DNA from: Anaerolineaceae bacterium 4572_78
GTDB taxonomy: Bacteria > Chloroflexota > Anaerolineae > 4572-78
NCBI GenBank assembly: GCA_002084875.1
Contig: NBMH01000078.1
Location: forward strand, 1-32,447
Direction of reading: 5' to 3'
Length of the DNA stretch: 32,447 nucleotides
Positions 1 through 7,100 of the stretch are shown here, piece by piece. How positions within the stretch are numbered: the stretch's first letter is position 1; every line of letters starts with the position of its first letter. The position numbers and the translations under genes were made by a program. The notes beneath the pieces were generated by a model. The model was not told the origin of the DNA. It ran no database searches and was given only the letters and a program-made list of their open reading frames with translations.

Positions 1-121
1 TATTTTGAAATAAGATTTTCCTCATGAAAAGTTGTCCATCATGGCGACCAATATGGAGAAACACTAAATCATGAATCCAACAAAGCCTAGGCTCTTTGAC
101 CAAAACAAAAAAGGATTTTTT

Positions 122-478
122 ATGAACAATCTAACAATAAGCGAAGTAAAAAATAATTTTGCTACAATTATATCGCGTACAGGTAGTGGTGAACGTTTTG
201 TCATACAACAACACCAGCAACCAGTTGCGGTATTGATGAGTAACATAGACTTTATCCATTTAGAGAAGGTAACTCAATTAGCTCATCGGTTAGTGATTCT
301 GCTGGGGCAATCCATTGAGGTGCTGCACAAAATTGAATCAGGTGAGCTTCATCCTACAATGGCCGCTTATGGTTTGTGGCAAGATGAACCTGATTTTGTC
401 AGCCTTGTTGATGAAATCATAGAAAATCGTCAAAATCAACCCTTGCGTACAGAGGTAGCTTATGAAGTTGATGGATAG
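122..478 (+). CDS. Phd/YefM-family antitoxin of a type II toxin-antitoxin pair
   Basis: Predicted 118-aa antitoxin that should bind and neutralise the PIN toxin encoded just downstream and repress its own operon. The N-terminus (MNNLTISEVKNNFATII, then GERFVIQQHQQPVAVLMS) matches the Phd/YefM pattern: an 'S..r.nf..ii' helix followed by the 'ge.fvI...g.PvAvLms' strand pair that dimerises on DNA. Residues 50-118 are the variable toxin-binding tail. An in-frame ATG lies 51 bases upstream at 71, but the start at 122 has an AAAGGA ribosome site about 7 bases away and begins exactly where the family begins. The last 17 bases overlap the toxin gene in another frame, the usual arrangement for translational coupling. 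The exact antitoxin subfamily is uncertain. Confidence 0.8.
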   Translation: MNNLTISEVKNNFATIISRTGSGERFVIQQHQQPVAVLMSNIDFIHLEKVTQLAHRLVILLGQSIEVLHKIESGELHPTMAAYGLWQDEPDFVSLVDEIIENRQNQPLRTEVAYEVDG

Positions 479-851
479 TGATCATTGTATTGCCATTTTA
501 CGAGGTAGGTTGAACTTGCAAGGAAAGATTGATTCTGATGAAGTACTTGCAGTTACCACAGTTAGCATAGGAGAATTAACCCACGGAGCATACAAATCAG
601 CAAGCCCTGTCAAGAATTTATCCCGTCTTGATGTGTTATTGGCAACAGTTAAAATTTTACAGTTTACAACTCAATCAGCACAAATATTTGGAAAGTTGAA
701 AGCAATGCTAGAAAAAAAAGGGCAACTACTTAGCGATTTGGATTTGCAAATTGCCAGTATTGCTCTTGAACATGGAGTTCCATTACTAACGCACAATCGC
801 AAACATTTTGACCGTATTCCTAATTTGATTATTGAAGATTTGATGATATAA
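462..851 (+). CDS. vapC: VapC-like PIN-domain toxin (RNase)
   Basis: 129-aa PIN-domain ribonuclease, the toxin partner of the preceding Phd/YefM protein. VapC toxins are Mg-dependent RNases that often cut tRNA. The N-terminal 'LMDSDHCI' carries the first catalytic acid (Asp5; the family form is LLDTDHC). Glu38 lies in 'SIGELTHGA', and Asp94 in 'LSDLDLQIASIALEHGVPLLTHN', the third acidic motif followed by the classic C-terminal strand. Length is normal for VapC. GAGG at about 6 bases before ATG 462 supports the start, which overlaps the antitoxin by 17 bp. All expected acidic residues are present, so the toxin looks intact. The target RNA cannot be read from the sequence. Confidence 0.85.
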   Translation: MKLMDSDHCIAILRGRLNLQGKIDSDEVLAVTTVSIGELTHGAYKSASPVKNLSRLDVLLATVKILQFTTQSAQIFGKLKAMLEKKGQLLSDLDLQIASIALEHGVPLLTHNRKHFDRIPNLIIEDLMI

Positions 852-995
852 CATCATTCGTTTGTTTCGGCAATTCGATGTAGTGTTGGATATAACATCA
901 AACATGAGTTAGCAAAGTTGCCATTATCTCACTTATGATGTTTAATGATGTAGGAAAATTCTCATTACAAATTATTTCTTTCAAGGAGAACAATT

Positions 996-2402
996 ATGGC
1001 TGAACAAAAAATAGGAACCGCTGACAATCCACTTCGAGTAGCTATTATCGGCTCAGGACCTGCTGGATTTTATGCGGCTGAAAGTTTACTTAAACAAAAA
1101 AATGTTGTGGTTGAAGTGGATGTGTTTGACCGCTTGCCAACTCCGTTTGGTTTAGTGCGGGCAGGAGTTGCTCCTGACCACTTGAAGATTAAATCGGTTA
1201 CGAAAGCGTTTGACCGAACGGCTAAAAAACCGAATTTCCGTTTTTTTGGTAATGTGGAGCTCGGTAAAGATATTAATGTGGAAGATTTACATCAATATTA
1301 CCATCAAATTTTGTATTCCACTGGTACAGAAGGCGACCGAATGTTAAACATTCCTGGTGAAGACCTGAATAATATTCATTCGGCAAGAGAATTTGTGGCA
1401 TGGTACAATGGACATCCCGATTACAAAGATTATGAATTTGACTTATCGCAAGAAAAAGCGGCTGTGATAGGTGTAGGAAATGTGGCAGTTGATGTGGCTC
1501 GCATTTTATGTCGCACTACCGAAGAATTACACAAATCTGACATGGCAACCCATGCCATTGAAGCTTTGGCTAAAAGCAACATAAAGGAGGTTTACATTCT
1601 TGGTCGACGCGGCATTGCTCAAGCGGCTTTTACCAATAGCGAAATTCGTGAATTGGGTGAGATGATGGATGCTGATACCACTATCCCTGCCGCAGAAACT
1701 ATGTTAGATGCGTTATCAGAATCAGACGTTAAGACTAAGAATAATAAAGCATTAAACAAGAAAATTGAAATTATACAAAACTATGCCGACCACGCTGGAA
1801 CAGGAAAATCACGATTGTTGACTTTGCGTTTCCTAGTATCACCAGTAGAATTTATCGGAGATGATAACGGTAACATAAAAGCCATGCGAATAGTTAAGAA
1901 TGAGCTATACGAAAAAGATGATGGCACCTTACGTCCTAGGGCAACGGAAAACTTTGAAGAAATACCTATCGGTTTAGTATTTCGTTCGGTGGGATATCGT
2001 GGTAAGCCATTACCAGGAGTGTTGTTCAAGGCGAGTTGGGGTACTATTCCCAATAGAAAGGGACGTATCTTCAATGAAGAAACGGAAGAGTTTGTACTCG
2101 GCGAGTACACTGCTGGTTGGATTAAACGTGGTCCGAGTGGTGTAGTCGGTACTAATAAAGCCGATGCTGTAGAAACCGTCAAATGCATGATGGAAGACCT
2201 AACAGAAAATAAAATCCTGTCACCATCTCATCCAGACAAAGAGGCGATTGAAATGCTTCTCAAAGAACGAAATGTGAAATACATTTCATACCAAGATTGG
2301 TTGAAGTTAGATGAGATAGAATTAGCCAAAGGAAAGGAACAAGGTCGTCCACGTGTGAAATTCGTGAGCATTGAAGATGTGCTAGCGTCTGTGGAAAAAT
2401 AG
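996..2402 (+). CDS. fprA: Ferredoxin/adrenodoxin-type NADP+ reductase (FprA-like)
   Basis: 468-aa flavoprotein of the adrenodoxin-reductase/FprA family, which moves electrons between NADPH and ferredoxins via FAD in the cytoplasm. The FAD-binding GxGPAG loop is at residues 19-24 (IIGSGPAGFYAAE), followed by the family signature 'PTPFGLVRAGVAPDH' around residues 48-62. The NADP-binding Rossmann loop GVGNVAVDVA is at 159-168, with the phosphate-binding 'LGRRG' at 202-206. Near the C-terminus 'AGWIKRGPSGVVGTNKADA' is the conserved FAD-contacting segment. AAGGAG lies about 8 bases before ATG 996. The gene stands alone, with a 145-base gap after the toxin gene, and is followed by the P3 hairpin at 2461-2494, which probably terminates it. 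No key residue is missing. Confidence 0.92.
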   Translation: MAEQKIGTADNPLRVAIIGSGPAGFYAAESLLKQKNVVVEVDVFDRLPTPFGLVRAGVAPDHLKIKSVTKAFDRTAKKPNFRFFGNVELGKDINVEDLHQYYHQILYSTGTEGDRMLNIPGEDLNNIHSAREFVAWYNGHPDYKDYEFDLSQEKAAVIGVGNVAVDVARILCRTTEELHKSDMATHAIEALAKSNIKEVYILGRRGIAQAAFTNSEIRELGEMMDADTTIPAAETMLDALSESDVKTKNNKALNKKIEIIQNYADHAGTGKSRLLTLRFLVSPVEFIGDDNGNIKAMRIVKNELYEKDDGTLRPRATENFEEIPIGLVFRSVGYRGKPLPGVLFKASWGTIPNRKGRIFNEETEEFVLGEYTAGWIKRGPSGVVGTNKADAVETVKCMMEDLTENKILSPSHPDKEAIEMLLKERNVKYISYQDWLKLDEIELAKGKEQGRPRVKFVSIEDVLASVEK

Positions 2403-2460
2403 CATAACGATTGAACTTCAATGGTTAGACCTGACATGTTTTAAAATCCTTTTATAGTTA

Positions 2461-2494
2461 AGACAAGAAAGGTTTTCGAAAACCTTTTTTGTCT
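2461..2494. repeat. P3 palindromic repeat, probable bidirectional terminator
   Basis: Near-perfect 34-bp palindrome. AGACAAGAAAGGTTTT pairs with AAAACCTTTTTTGTCT around a central CG. The same unit recurs at 4499-4532 and 24321-24353, so it is a dispersed repeat family and not just a local terminator. Lying 58 bases past the fprA stop, with a T run inside the 3' arm, it would work as an intrinsic terminator. Confidence 0.8.
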
Positions 2495-2812
2495 GACCAT
2501 TACCCCTCGTATGGTTGAGAAGTCATATTCTCTATACTTACTTATAGCATACGAAATCTAACTCACGGCACTGGCTCGATACAAAGTTTTTGCTAACAGC
2601 AAAGATTTTATACTGTCACTAAGCAAACTAAATTCCAATTCTACTACAACCACCACTTGTTAAAAAGATTACAGACATAAGAAGTTTTAGAAACTGCCCC
2701 TGTCTTTTGATTATCCTTCAGGTAAAAAACGATGATTTTCATGAATTTTTCAGTAAAAACATATTTTTTTTGAGAAAAAGCTAAAATTTCTTTAAATTTC
2801 TTTAAAAAGGGG

Positions 2813-2842
2813 TTGACAAATCATCTCAAAGTATGATATAAT
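2813..2842 (+). promoter_or_regulatory. Sigma70-type promoter of the sigma factor gene
   Basis: A perfect -35 TTGACA (2813-2818) and a perfect -10 TATAAT (2837-2842) are separated by 18 bp, inside an A/T-rich tract. It faces the sigma factor gene and implies a 5' leader of about 225 bases. The upstream part of the intergenic region (about 2495-2812) shows no gene or strong signal. Confidence 0.8.
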
Positions 2843-2849
2843 AGCTTTT

Positions 2850-3076
2850 GTGTTAAAATTACGTAGGTTAACAGTATCGTCGAAAAAATCTAGCAGTTAT
2901 AATCTGTTTATTATACGAGTCAATGTAGGACAACCAAGTTCCTTTGAGGGGCTTGGTTTCTCTATTGCTTGTTATTTTAGTAGTTTATAGTTGCTATAAT
3001 TTTTGTTACAATTGTGCTAGGTGCAGTAACTTGCCCTAGCCTTATTATTTTATAGAATTTGATGAGGTTACAACTT
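2850..3076 (+). promoter_or_regulatory. Long structured 5' leader of the sigma factor mRNA
   Basis: About 225 untranslated bases between the promoter and the start codon. Two hairpins are visible: AACCAAG (2932-2938) with CTTGGTT (2952-2958), and GCTAGG (3016-3021) with CCTAGC (3035-3040), the second followed by a T-rich stretch. No known riboswitch was recognised. The second hairpin could attenuate or shield translation, but this is inference from pairing alone. Confidence 0.4.
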
Positions 3077-4315
3077 ATGGCAAGAAGAAAAAAACTGTCC
3101 CAAAAAACATTGAATAAAAGCACTACCCTTATGATGATGGATTCATCGGATACAATCAATCATTTAATGGTAAAAGTGAAAAATCAAGGCTACCTAATCA
3201 CCGAAGATTTGTTAGCTGTTGTTCCCGAAGCGGAAGAAAATATTAGTCAACTTGAAGAAATCTTTATTCAGCTCATTAATCAGGGTATTAAAGTTTATTC
3301 AGATGCCGCAGAAGCCAGAGAGGACTTACGGTTAAAAAAGAATAGTCAACAACTCCCTCGATTTGATGTTGAGCCATATCCCTTCGATTTGAGTGCAATT
3401 GCCGCGGATGACACAATCAGTTTATATCTTAAAGAAATGGCTCAGGTCCCCCTGCTGACCTCGGAAGAAGAAGTAACCTTAGCCAAAAAACTTGAACGTG
3501 GCAACAGGGCAGCAAAAGAATTAAGAAGAGCTAGTTCTTCTAAATCTAAATCTGAACAAGCCAACAAATGTTGTAGAACAATTAGAGCAGGCGAAAATGC
3601 CCGCGACCATCTAATAAAAGCGAATACCCGCCTTGTTGTTAGCATTGCTAAGAAGTATATGGGACAAGGTGTGCCATTCTCTGACCTTATTCAAGAAGGT
3701 AATTTGGGGCTGATGAAAGCCGTTGAGAAATTTGATTACCGACGTGGCTACAAGTTTAGTACCTACGCTACATGGTGGATTAGGCAGGCTATTACGCGTG
3801 CTCTAGCCGACCAGGGACGCACCATCCGAGTGCCAGTCCACATGAGTGACCGCATTCGGAAATTGCATCAGATATCTCGGCAAATAGAGCAAAACTGGGG
3901 ACGCAAACCCACCCCCGAAGAACTCGCTGTTGAAATGGAAATGGAACCGACCAAAGTACGCTGGATGTTACGTGTTAGTCGCCACCCCGTATCACTAGAA
4001 CGTCCCGTTGGTGAAGAAGAAGATAGCGAACTTGGAAATTTTATAGAAGATGAAGAGGTACCAACCCCGCCCGATTCTGCTTATCACAGTCTATTACAAG
4101 AAAAACTTGAAGATGTATTATCGACTTTAACTCCTAGAGAAGCTCGCATTTTGCGTTTACGCTTTGGCTTGCAAAATGGTCGAAGTTATACCCTAGAAGA
4201 AGTAGGTAAGAAATTTGGTCTGACTCGTGAACGGATTCGGCAAATTGAAGGACAAGCACTGCGAAAATTACGCCATCCTCGCCGCTCACGACAACTGCGT
4301 GATTATTTGAATTAG
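3077..4315 (+). CDS. rpoD: Primary RNA polymerase sigma factor (RpoD/SigA)
   Basis: 412-aa group 1 sigma-70 factor that directs RNA polymerase to housekeeping promoters. A region 1.1-like acidic N-terminus (roughly residues 20-70) precedes region 1.2 ('[17 protein letters not shown]'). Region 2 follows with '[12 protein letters not shown]', '[20 protein letters not shown]' and '[16 protein letters not shown]', which bind the core enzyme and the -10 element. Region 3 has 'RIPVHM'-type residues (here RVPVHM), and region 4.2 is the helix-turn-helix '[18 protein letters not shown]'. The ATG at 3077 is preferred over TTG 3059 and ATG 3062 because GAGG lies 9 bases upstream. The spacer between regions 1.2 and 2.1 contains an unusual Ser/Lys/Cys stretch ([17 protein letters not shown]). 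No partner genes follow; an IscB relic starts directly after the stop codon. Confidence 0.95.
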   Translation: MARRKKLSQKTLNKSTTLMMMDSSDTINHLMVKVKNQGYLITEDLLAVVPEAEENISQLEEIFIQLINQGIKVYSDAAEAREDLRLKKNSQQLPRFDVEPYPFDLSAIAADDTISLYLKEMAQVPLLTSEEEVTLAKKLERGNRAAKELRRASSSKSKSEQANKCCRTIRAGENARDHLIKANTRLVVSIAKKYMGQGVPFSDLIQEGNLGLMKAVEKFDYRRGYKFSTYATWWIRQAITRALADQGRTIRVPVHMSDRIRKLHQISRQIEQNWGRKPTPEELAVEMEMEPTKVRWMLRVSRHPVSLERPVGEEEDSELGNFIEDEEVPTPPDSAYHSLLQEKLEDVLSTLTPREARILRLRFGLQNGRSYTLEEVGKKFGLTRERIRQIEGQALRKLRHPRRSRQLRDYLN

Positions 4316-4455
4316 AAGGTCAACGACCCACGACTAGAAGTCGGGGGCTTGCAGGAGCAATTCTGCAAGCTCCAAGTTGACCAGACTCAGTCTTTTTGAA
4401 AGGCTACGTTACCGTAGAAAGCTATACTAAAAACGGGTACAAAGTAACATTTTCA
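4316..4455 (+). ncRNA. omega-RNA (HEARO-like) of a degraded IscB element
   Basis: A compact folded RNA lies directly after the sigma gene and upstream of an iscB remnant, the place where HEARO/omega-RNA guides of IscB nucleases sit. GGTCAAC (4318-4324) closes with GTTGACC (4376-4382). Inside this stem are a CGACT/AGTCG hairpin and a GAGCTTGCAG-type hairpin (GCTTGCAG with CTGCAAGC), forming a multi-branch junction. Downstream is a CTACG/CGTAG hairpin near 4402-4416, then a tail running into a possible start codon (ATGAAGATG near 4455). The assignment combines structure seen by eye with the neighbouring iscB remnant. No covariance model was run. Confidence 0.6.
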
Positions 4456-4470
4456 TGAAGATGTCTTACT

Positions 4471-4504
4471 GGAGCGTCAAAGCTTGCTTTGACAGTCAAG
4501 ACAA
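4471..4504 (+). repeat. P1 palindromic repeat, 5' part, joined to a P3 unit
   Basis: Thirty-four bases beginning GGAGCGTCAAAGCTTGC and ending GTCAAGACAA match, base for base by eye, the reverse strand of the full P1 copy inside the sugar transferase gene at 26002-26048. At the shared 'AGACAA' the sequence switches into the P3 palindrome, so the two families are fused here. The composite lies where the core of iscB should be. Confidence 0.75.
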
Positions 4505-4532
4505 GAAAGGTTTTTGAAAACCTTTCTTGTCT
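4499..4532. repeat. P3 palindromic repeat, second copy
   Basis: 34-bp palindrome (AGACAAGAAAGGTTTT, two bases, AAAACCTTTCTTGTCT), the same as at 2461-2494 apart from the centre and one arm position. It shares its first six bases with the preceding P1 unit. Confidence 0.8.
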
Positions 4533-4788
4533 AACCATAGTCCCGTGCAAGGCTACGCCAAAGAGCACTGGATAGATGCGGTTTGTGTTGGTGAGACAGG
4601 CGAACAGGTGCAAATCCCTGCCTGTCTCAAACCGATTAAAATCAAAGCAGTATGTAGAGGTAGTCGTCAAATGTGCCGAGTAAACAAGTACGGCTTTCCA
4701 CGGCAATTTTCGAGTCAACAAAATAGACATGAATTGGAAATACTGTCAATTGATACAAGGTGCGGATGGCTACGAATACAGTTTTTAA
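4533..4788 (+). pseudogene. iscB: Remnant of iscB (C-terminal end, internally deleted)
   Basis: IscB is the OMEGA RNA-guided HNH/RuvC nuclease carried by IS200/IS605-type elements. The reading frame through 4542-4705 gives 'QGYAKEHWIDAVCVGETG' (RuvC-III motif H..DA) and then 'RGSRQMCRVNKYGFPR', the conserved IscB C-terminal signature. Reading then has to switch frame. The segment up to TAA 4786-4788 gives 'NFRVNKIDMNWKYCQLIQGADGYEYSF', which matches the extreme C-terminus of IscB proteins. The join loses the intervening 'FQTGD...GR.AVR' part. Everything upstream, including RuvC-I/II, the bridge helix and HNH, is missing and is replaced by the P1 and P3 repeats. The gene is dead. Identification rests on remembered family motifs, not a search. 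Confidence 0.75.
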
Positions 4789-4871
4789 TTCAAAACTATC
4801 ACCCCACTAGAAGTGTGTCGGGTAGGAAATCATATTTAAGGCAAAACGGCTGGTTTCTATGGAATGGGAGA

Positions 4872-5870
4872 ATGTCGAAAATCAAGCTAGAGGATTTTGT
4901 GAACCGTAAACGTTTATTTGACATCTTAAGAATAATCGTTAGTATCGCCCTCATTTATTTTATCTTCATAATCGTTGACAGAGATAAACTGACAGATATA
5001 TTTCACAATGCTCACAGAGGTTGGATAATTGCTTCATTAGCGTTGAGCTTAATTGGGGTGGTCATTCGAGGCTGGCGTTGGCAAATACTGCTAAATGTTC
5101 TTGGTGTGCATGTGCCGATAGCGGAACTAGTTAATATTTATTTCATCGGCTTTTTATTTAACAACCTCCTGCCAAGCGGTCTTGGTGGTGATGCCATTCG
5201 CATGATAGAATTGAAAAAATATAGCGAGAATATCAGCGATGTTGTTACCAGTGTGTTAGTTGACCGTTTAATTGGTTTATTCGGGGGATTAACGTTAGCC
5301 TTAATTGCCCTCGCCTTTCGTTGGGATACGGTGCCTTATGAGATAGCAGTTAGCAGTGTTATTGTTTTTGGGGGGATAATGCTTGTCGGTTTTCTACTGG
5401 TGAATCGCTCCCTTTACCTTGCCTTACAAAAAATCAGTCCTATTAAAAAAATCGCTGGTATACCATTCATTAATAATCTTTTCGAGTCATTTCAAACTTA
5501 TAATTTAAAGGCTTTATGGCAATCATTTCTTGTTTCAATTTTGTTTAACATCAGTCTTATTGCCATGAATGTTACCATAGGATGGAGTTTGGGAATAGAC
5601 ATCGCACTTGTTCATTACCTTGTGTTTGTTCCAATTGCAGGCATGATGTTGATTTTGCCAGTTTCACTGGGCGGGCTTGGGGTGCGAGAGGGAACATACA
5701 TCATGCTATTTGAGCAAGTTGGTGTTCCTCAAGAAATTGGCTTTGGAATTGGTTTGCTGGTTTTTGCTTTAGGGAATCTTGCTCCTGGCTTAGTCGGTGG
5801 TGTAATTTATCTGTGGCGTGGTTCAAAAAACTTCATAGTGCATCGTAACCTAAATAAGGAAAAATTATGA
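4872..5870 (+). CDS. Flippase-like integral membrane protein (LPG-synthase TM / UPF0104 family)
   Basis: About 332-aa polytopic membrane protein with some eight hydrophobic segments. 'FIGFLFNNLLPSGLGGDAIRM' and 'LPVSLGGLGVREG' are the two signature loops of the lysylphosphatidylglycerol-synthase transmembrane (AglD/UPF0104) family, whose members lie in lipid or glycolipid translocation pathways. No catalytic synthase domain is attached, so lysyl-PG synthesis itself is not supported. The open frame extends upstream to 4527, but those 115 residues are the iscB remnant plus noise. ATG 4872 (MSKIKLEDF) gives the usual family length. Its ribosome site is weak: GGGAG is only one base away. The gene overlaps mltG by 4 bp (ATGA), so the two are probably co-translated. 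The substrate is unknown. Confidence 0.8.
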   Translation: MSKIKLEDFVNRKRLFDILRIIVSIALIYFIFIIVDRDKLTDIFHNAHRGWIIASLALSLIGVVIRGWRWQILLNVLGVHVPIAELVNIYFIGFLFNNLLPSGLGGDAIRMIELKKYSENISDVVTSVLVDRLIGLFGGLTLALIALAFRWDTVPYEIAVSSVIVFGGIMLVGFLLVNRSLYLALQKISPIKKIAGIPFINNLFESFQTYNLKALWQSFLVSILFNISLIAMNVTIGWSLGIDIALVHYLVFVPIAGMMLILPVSLGGLGVREGTYIMLFEQVGVPQEIGFGIGLLVFALGNLAPGLVGGVIYLWRGSKNFIVHRNLNKEKL

Positions 5871-7030
5871 CTATTGTGCGATTTGTTTTTAGATTTATAG
5901 TATTCATGGTTGGTATTAGTGCTATTGGGGTCATTATTGGAATTGGAGTTACATTTTATCAAAATAGCGTTGACCTGGCACCAATCATAATCTCAGATGG
6001 CGATTCTGCTGTTGATGAACCTCCACAAAATTTAGAAGATGTAGCTATTGGTGTTTATTTACAAAGTCGGGCAAAAAAAATTAGTACGCCTCTTTCGGAT
6101 GACCCTTCAATTGTTCTTTTTACTGTTGAGGGAGGAGAGTCTGCTCTTTCCATTGGTGAGCGATTAGTTGGGTTGAGCTTAATTATAGATGCTGAACTTT
6201 TTCGCCGTTATGTTCAGTACTATGATATTGACAAACATTTGGAAGCAGGAGACTATGAATTACGGCGAAATATGAGTATGAAAGAAATTGCAGAAGTGTT
6301 GCAAAAAGCTAATTTTGAAGAAGTATTCGTTACAATTCCCGAAGGGTGGCGAGCAGAACAAGTTGCAGAACATCTCTCTAAAGAAAATATCATGGATGGC
6401 AATGATTTTCTCATTGCTGTTCAGCAAGGAACATTAGTCAATCATAAAATCTTAACTGACCGACCGAGTGGGCAATCTTATGAAGGGTACTTATTTCCAG
6501 ACACCTATCGTTTGCCAATTAATGCTAGTCCCGAAGATTTAATCGGTCGCATGCTCGATAACCTTTCCAAAAAATTGCCCCCCGATACAACCGAATTGGC
6601 AACTAAGCAAAACATGAATCTTTATCAAATCCTAACAATTGCTTCAATTGTGGAACGTGAAGCAGTCATTTCAAAAGAACGCCCCATCATTGCTAGTGTA
6701 TATATCAACCGTATCAAAAAAGGAATGTATCTCCAGGCTGACGCAACTGTTCAGTATGCAATTGGATACCAACCTGAAAGTGACCAATGGTGGAAAACAC
6801 CAGTCATGTTAGAAGAATATTCTGAAGTGAATTCGCCTTATAATACTTACCTCAATCCGAGCTTGCCGCCCGGCCCAATTGCTAATCCAGGTATTGCTTC
6901 TATCATCGCCACGCTTCAACCTGCCGAAACAAGTTATCTTTTCTATGTGGCTTTATCTGATGGAGAACATGTGTTTGCTGAAACTTATGAAGAGCATGCT
7001 GTTAATGTGGCGAATTATCAAGGGAGATAA
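5867..7030 (+). CDS. mltG: Endolytic murein transglycosylase MltG
   Basis: 387-aa membrane-anchored lytic transglycosylase that cuts nascent peptidoglycan and limits glycan chain length. One N-terminal transmembrane helix (residues 9-30) is followed by a LysM-like module (about 80-155) and the YceG/MltG catalytic domain. Hallmarks are 'YEGYLFPDTY' (205-214), 'IASIVEREA' with the presumed catalytic Glu263 (equivalent to Glu218 in E. coli), 'LQADATVQYAIG', and 'NSPYNTYLNPSLPPGPIANPG'. The start codon overlaps the stop of the upstream flippase-like gene. A strong hairpin at 7043-7087 ends the unit. In many bacteria mltG sits beside ruvX, but not here. The protein appears complete. Confidence 0.95.
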   Translation: MTIVRFVFRFIVFMVGISAIGVIIGIGVTFYQNSVDLAPIIISDGDSAVDEPPQNLEDVAIGVYLQSRAKKISTPLSDDPSIVLFTVEGGESALSIGERLVGLSLIIDAELFRRYVQYYDIDKHLEAGDYELRRNMSMKEIAEVLQKANFEEVFVTIPEGWRAEQVAEHLSKENIMDGNDFLIAVQQGTLVNHKILTDRPSGQSYEGYLFPDTYRLPINASPEDLIGRMLDNLSKKLPPDTTELATKQNMNLYQILTIASIVEREAVISKERPIIASVYINRIKKGMYLQADATVQYAIGYQPESDQWWKTPVMLEEYSEVNSPYNTYLNPSLPPGPIANPGIASIIATLQPAETSYLFYVALSDGEHVFAETYEEHAVNVANYQGR

Positions 7031-7042
7031 TTTTTTACATGG

Positions 7043-7087
7043 AAAAAGCAAGCTTTTGTACCCTAGAGTATCAAAGCTTGCTTTTTT
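7043..7087. terminator. Bidirectional intrinsic terminator between convergent genes
   Basis: AAAAAGCAAGCTTTTG (7043-7058) pairs with CAAAGCTTGCTTTTTT (7072-7087) around a 13-base loop, with an A run on one side and a T run on the other. It lies between mltG (+) and the end of the giant minus-strand gene. The arms share TCAAAGCTTGCTTT with the P1 repeat and may derive from it. Confidence 0.8.
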
Positions 7088-7100
7088 GCTCCATGATGAA

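Noticed and set aside
71-121. Longer start for the antitoxin gene
   Set aside because: The extra 17 residues do not fit the family, and the internal ATG at 122 has the ribosome site.
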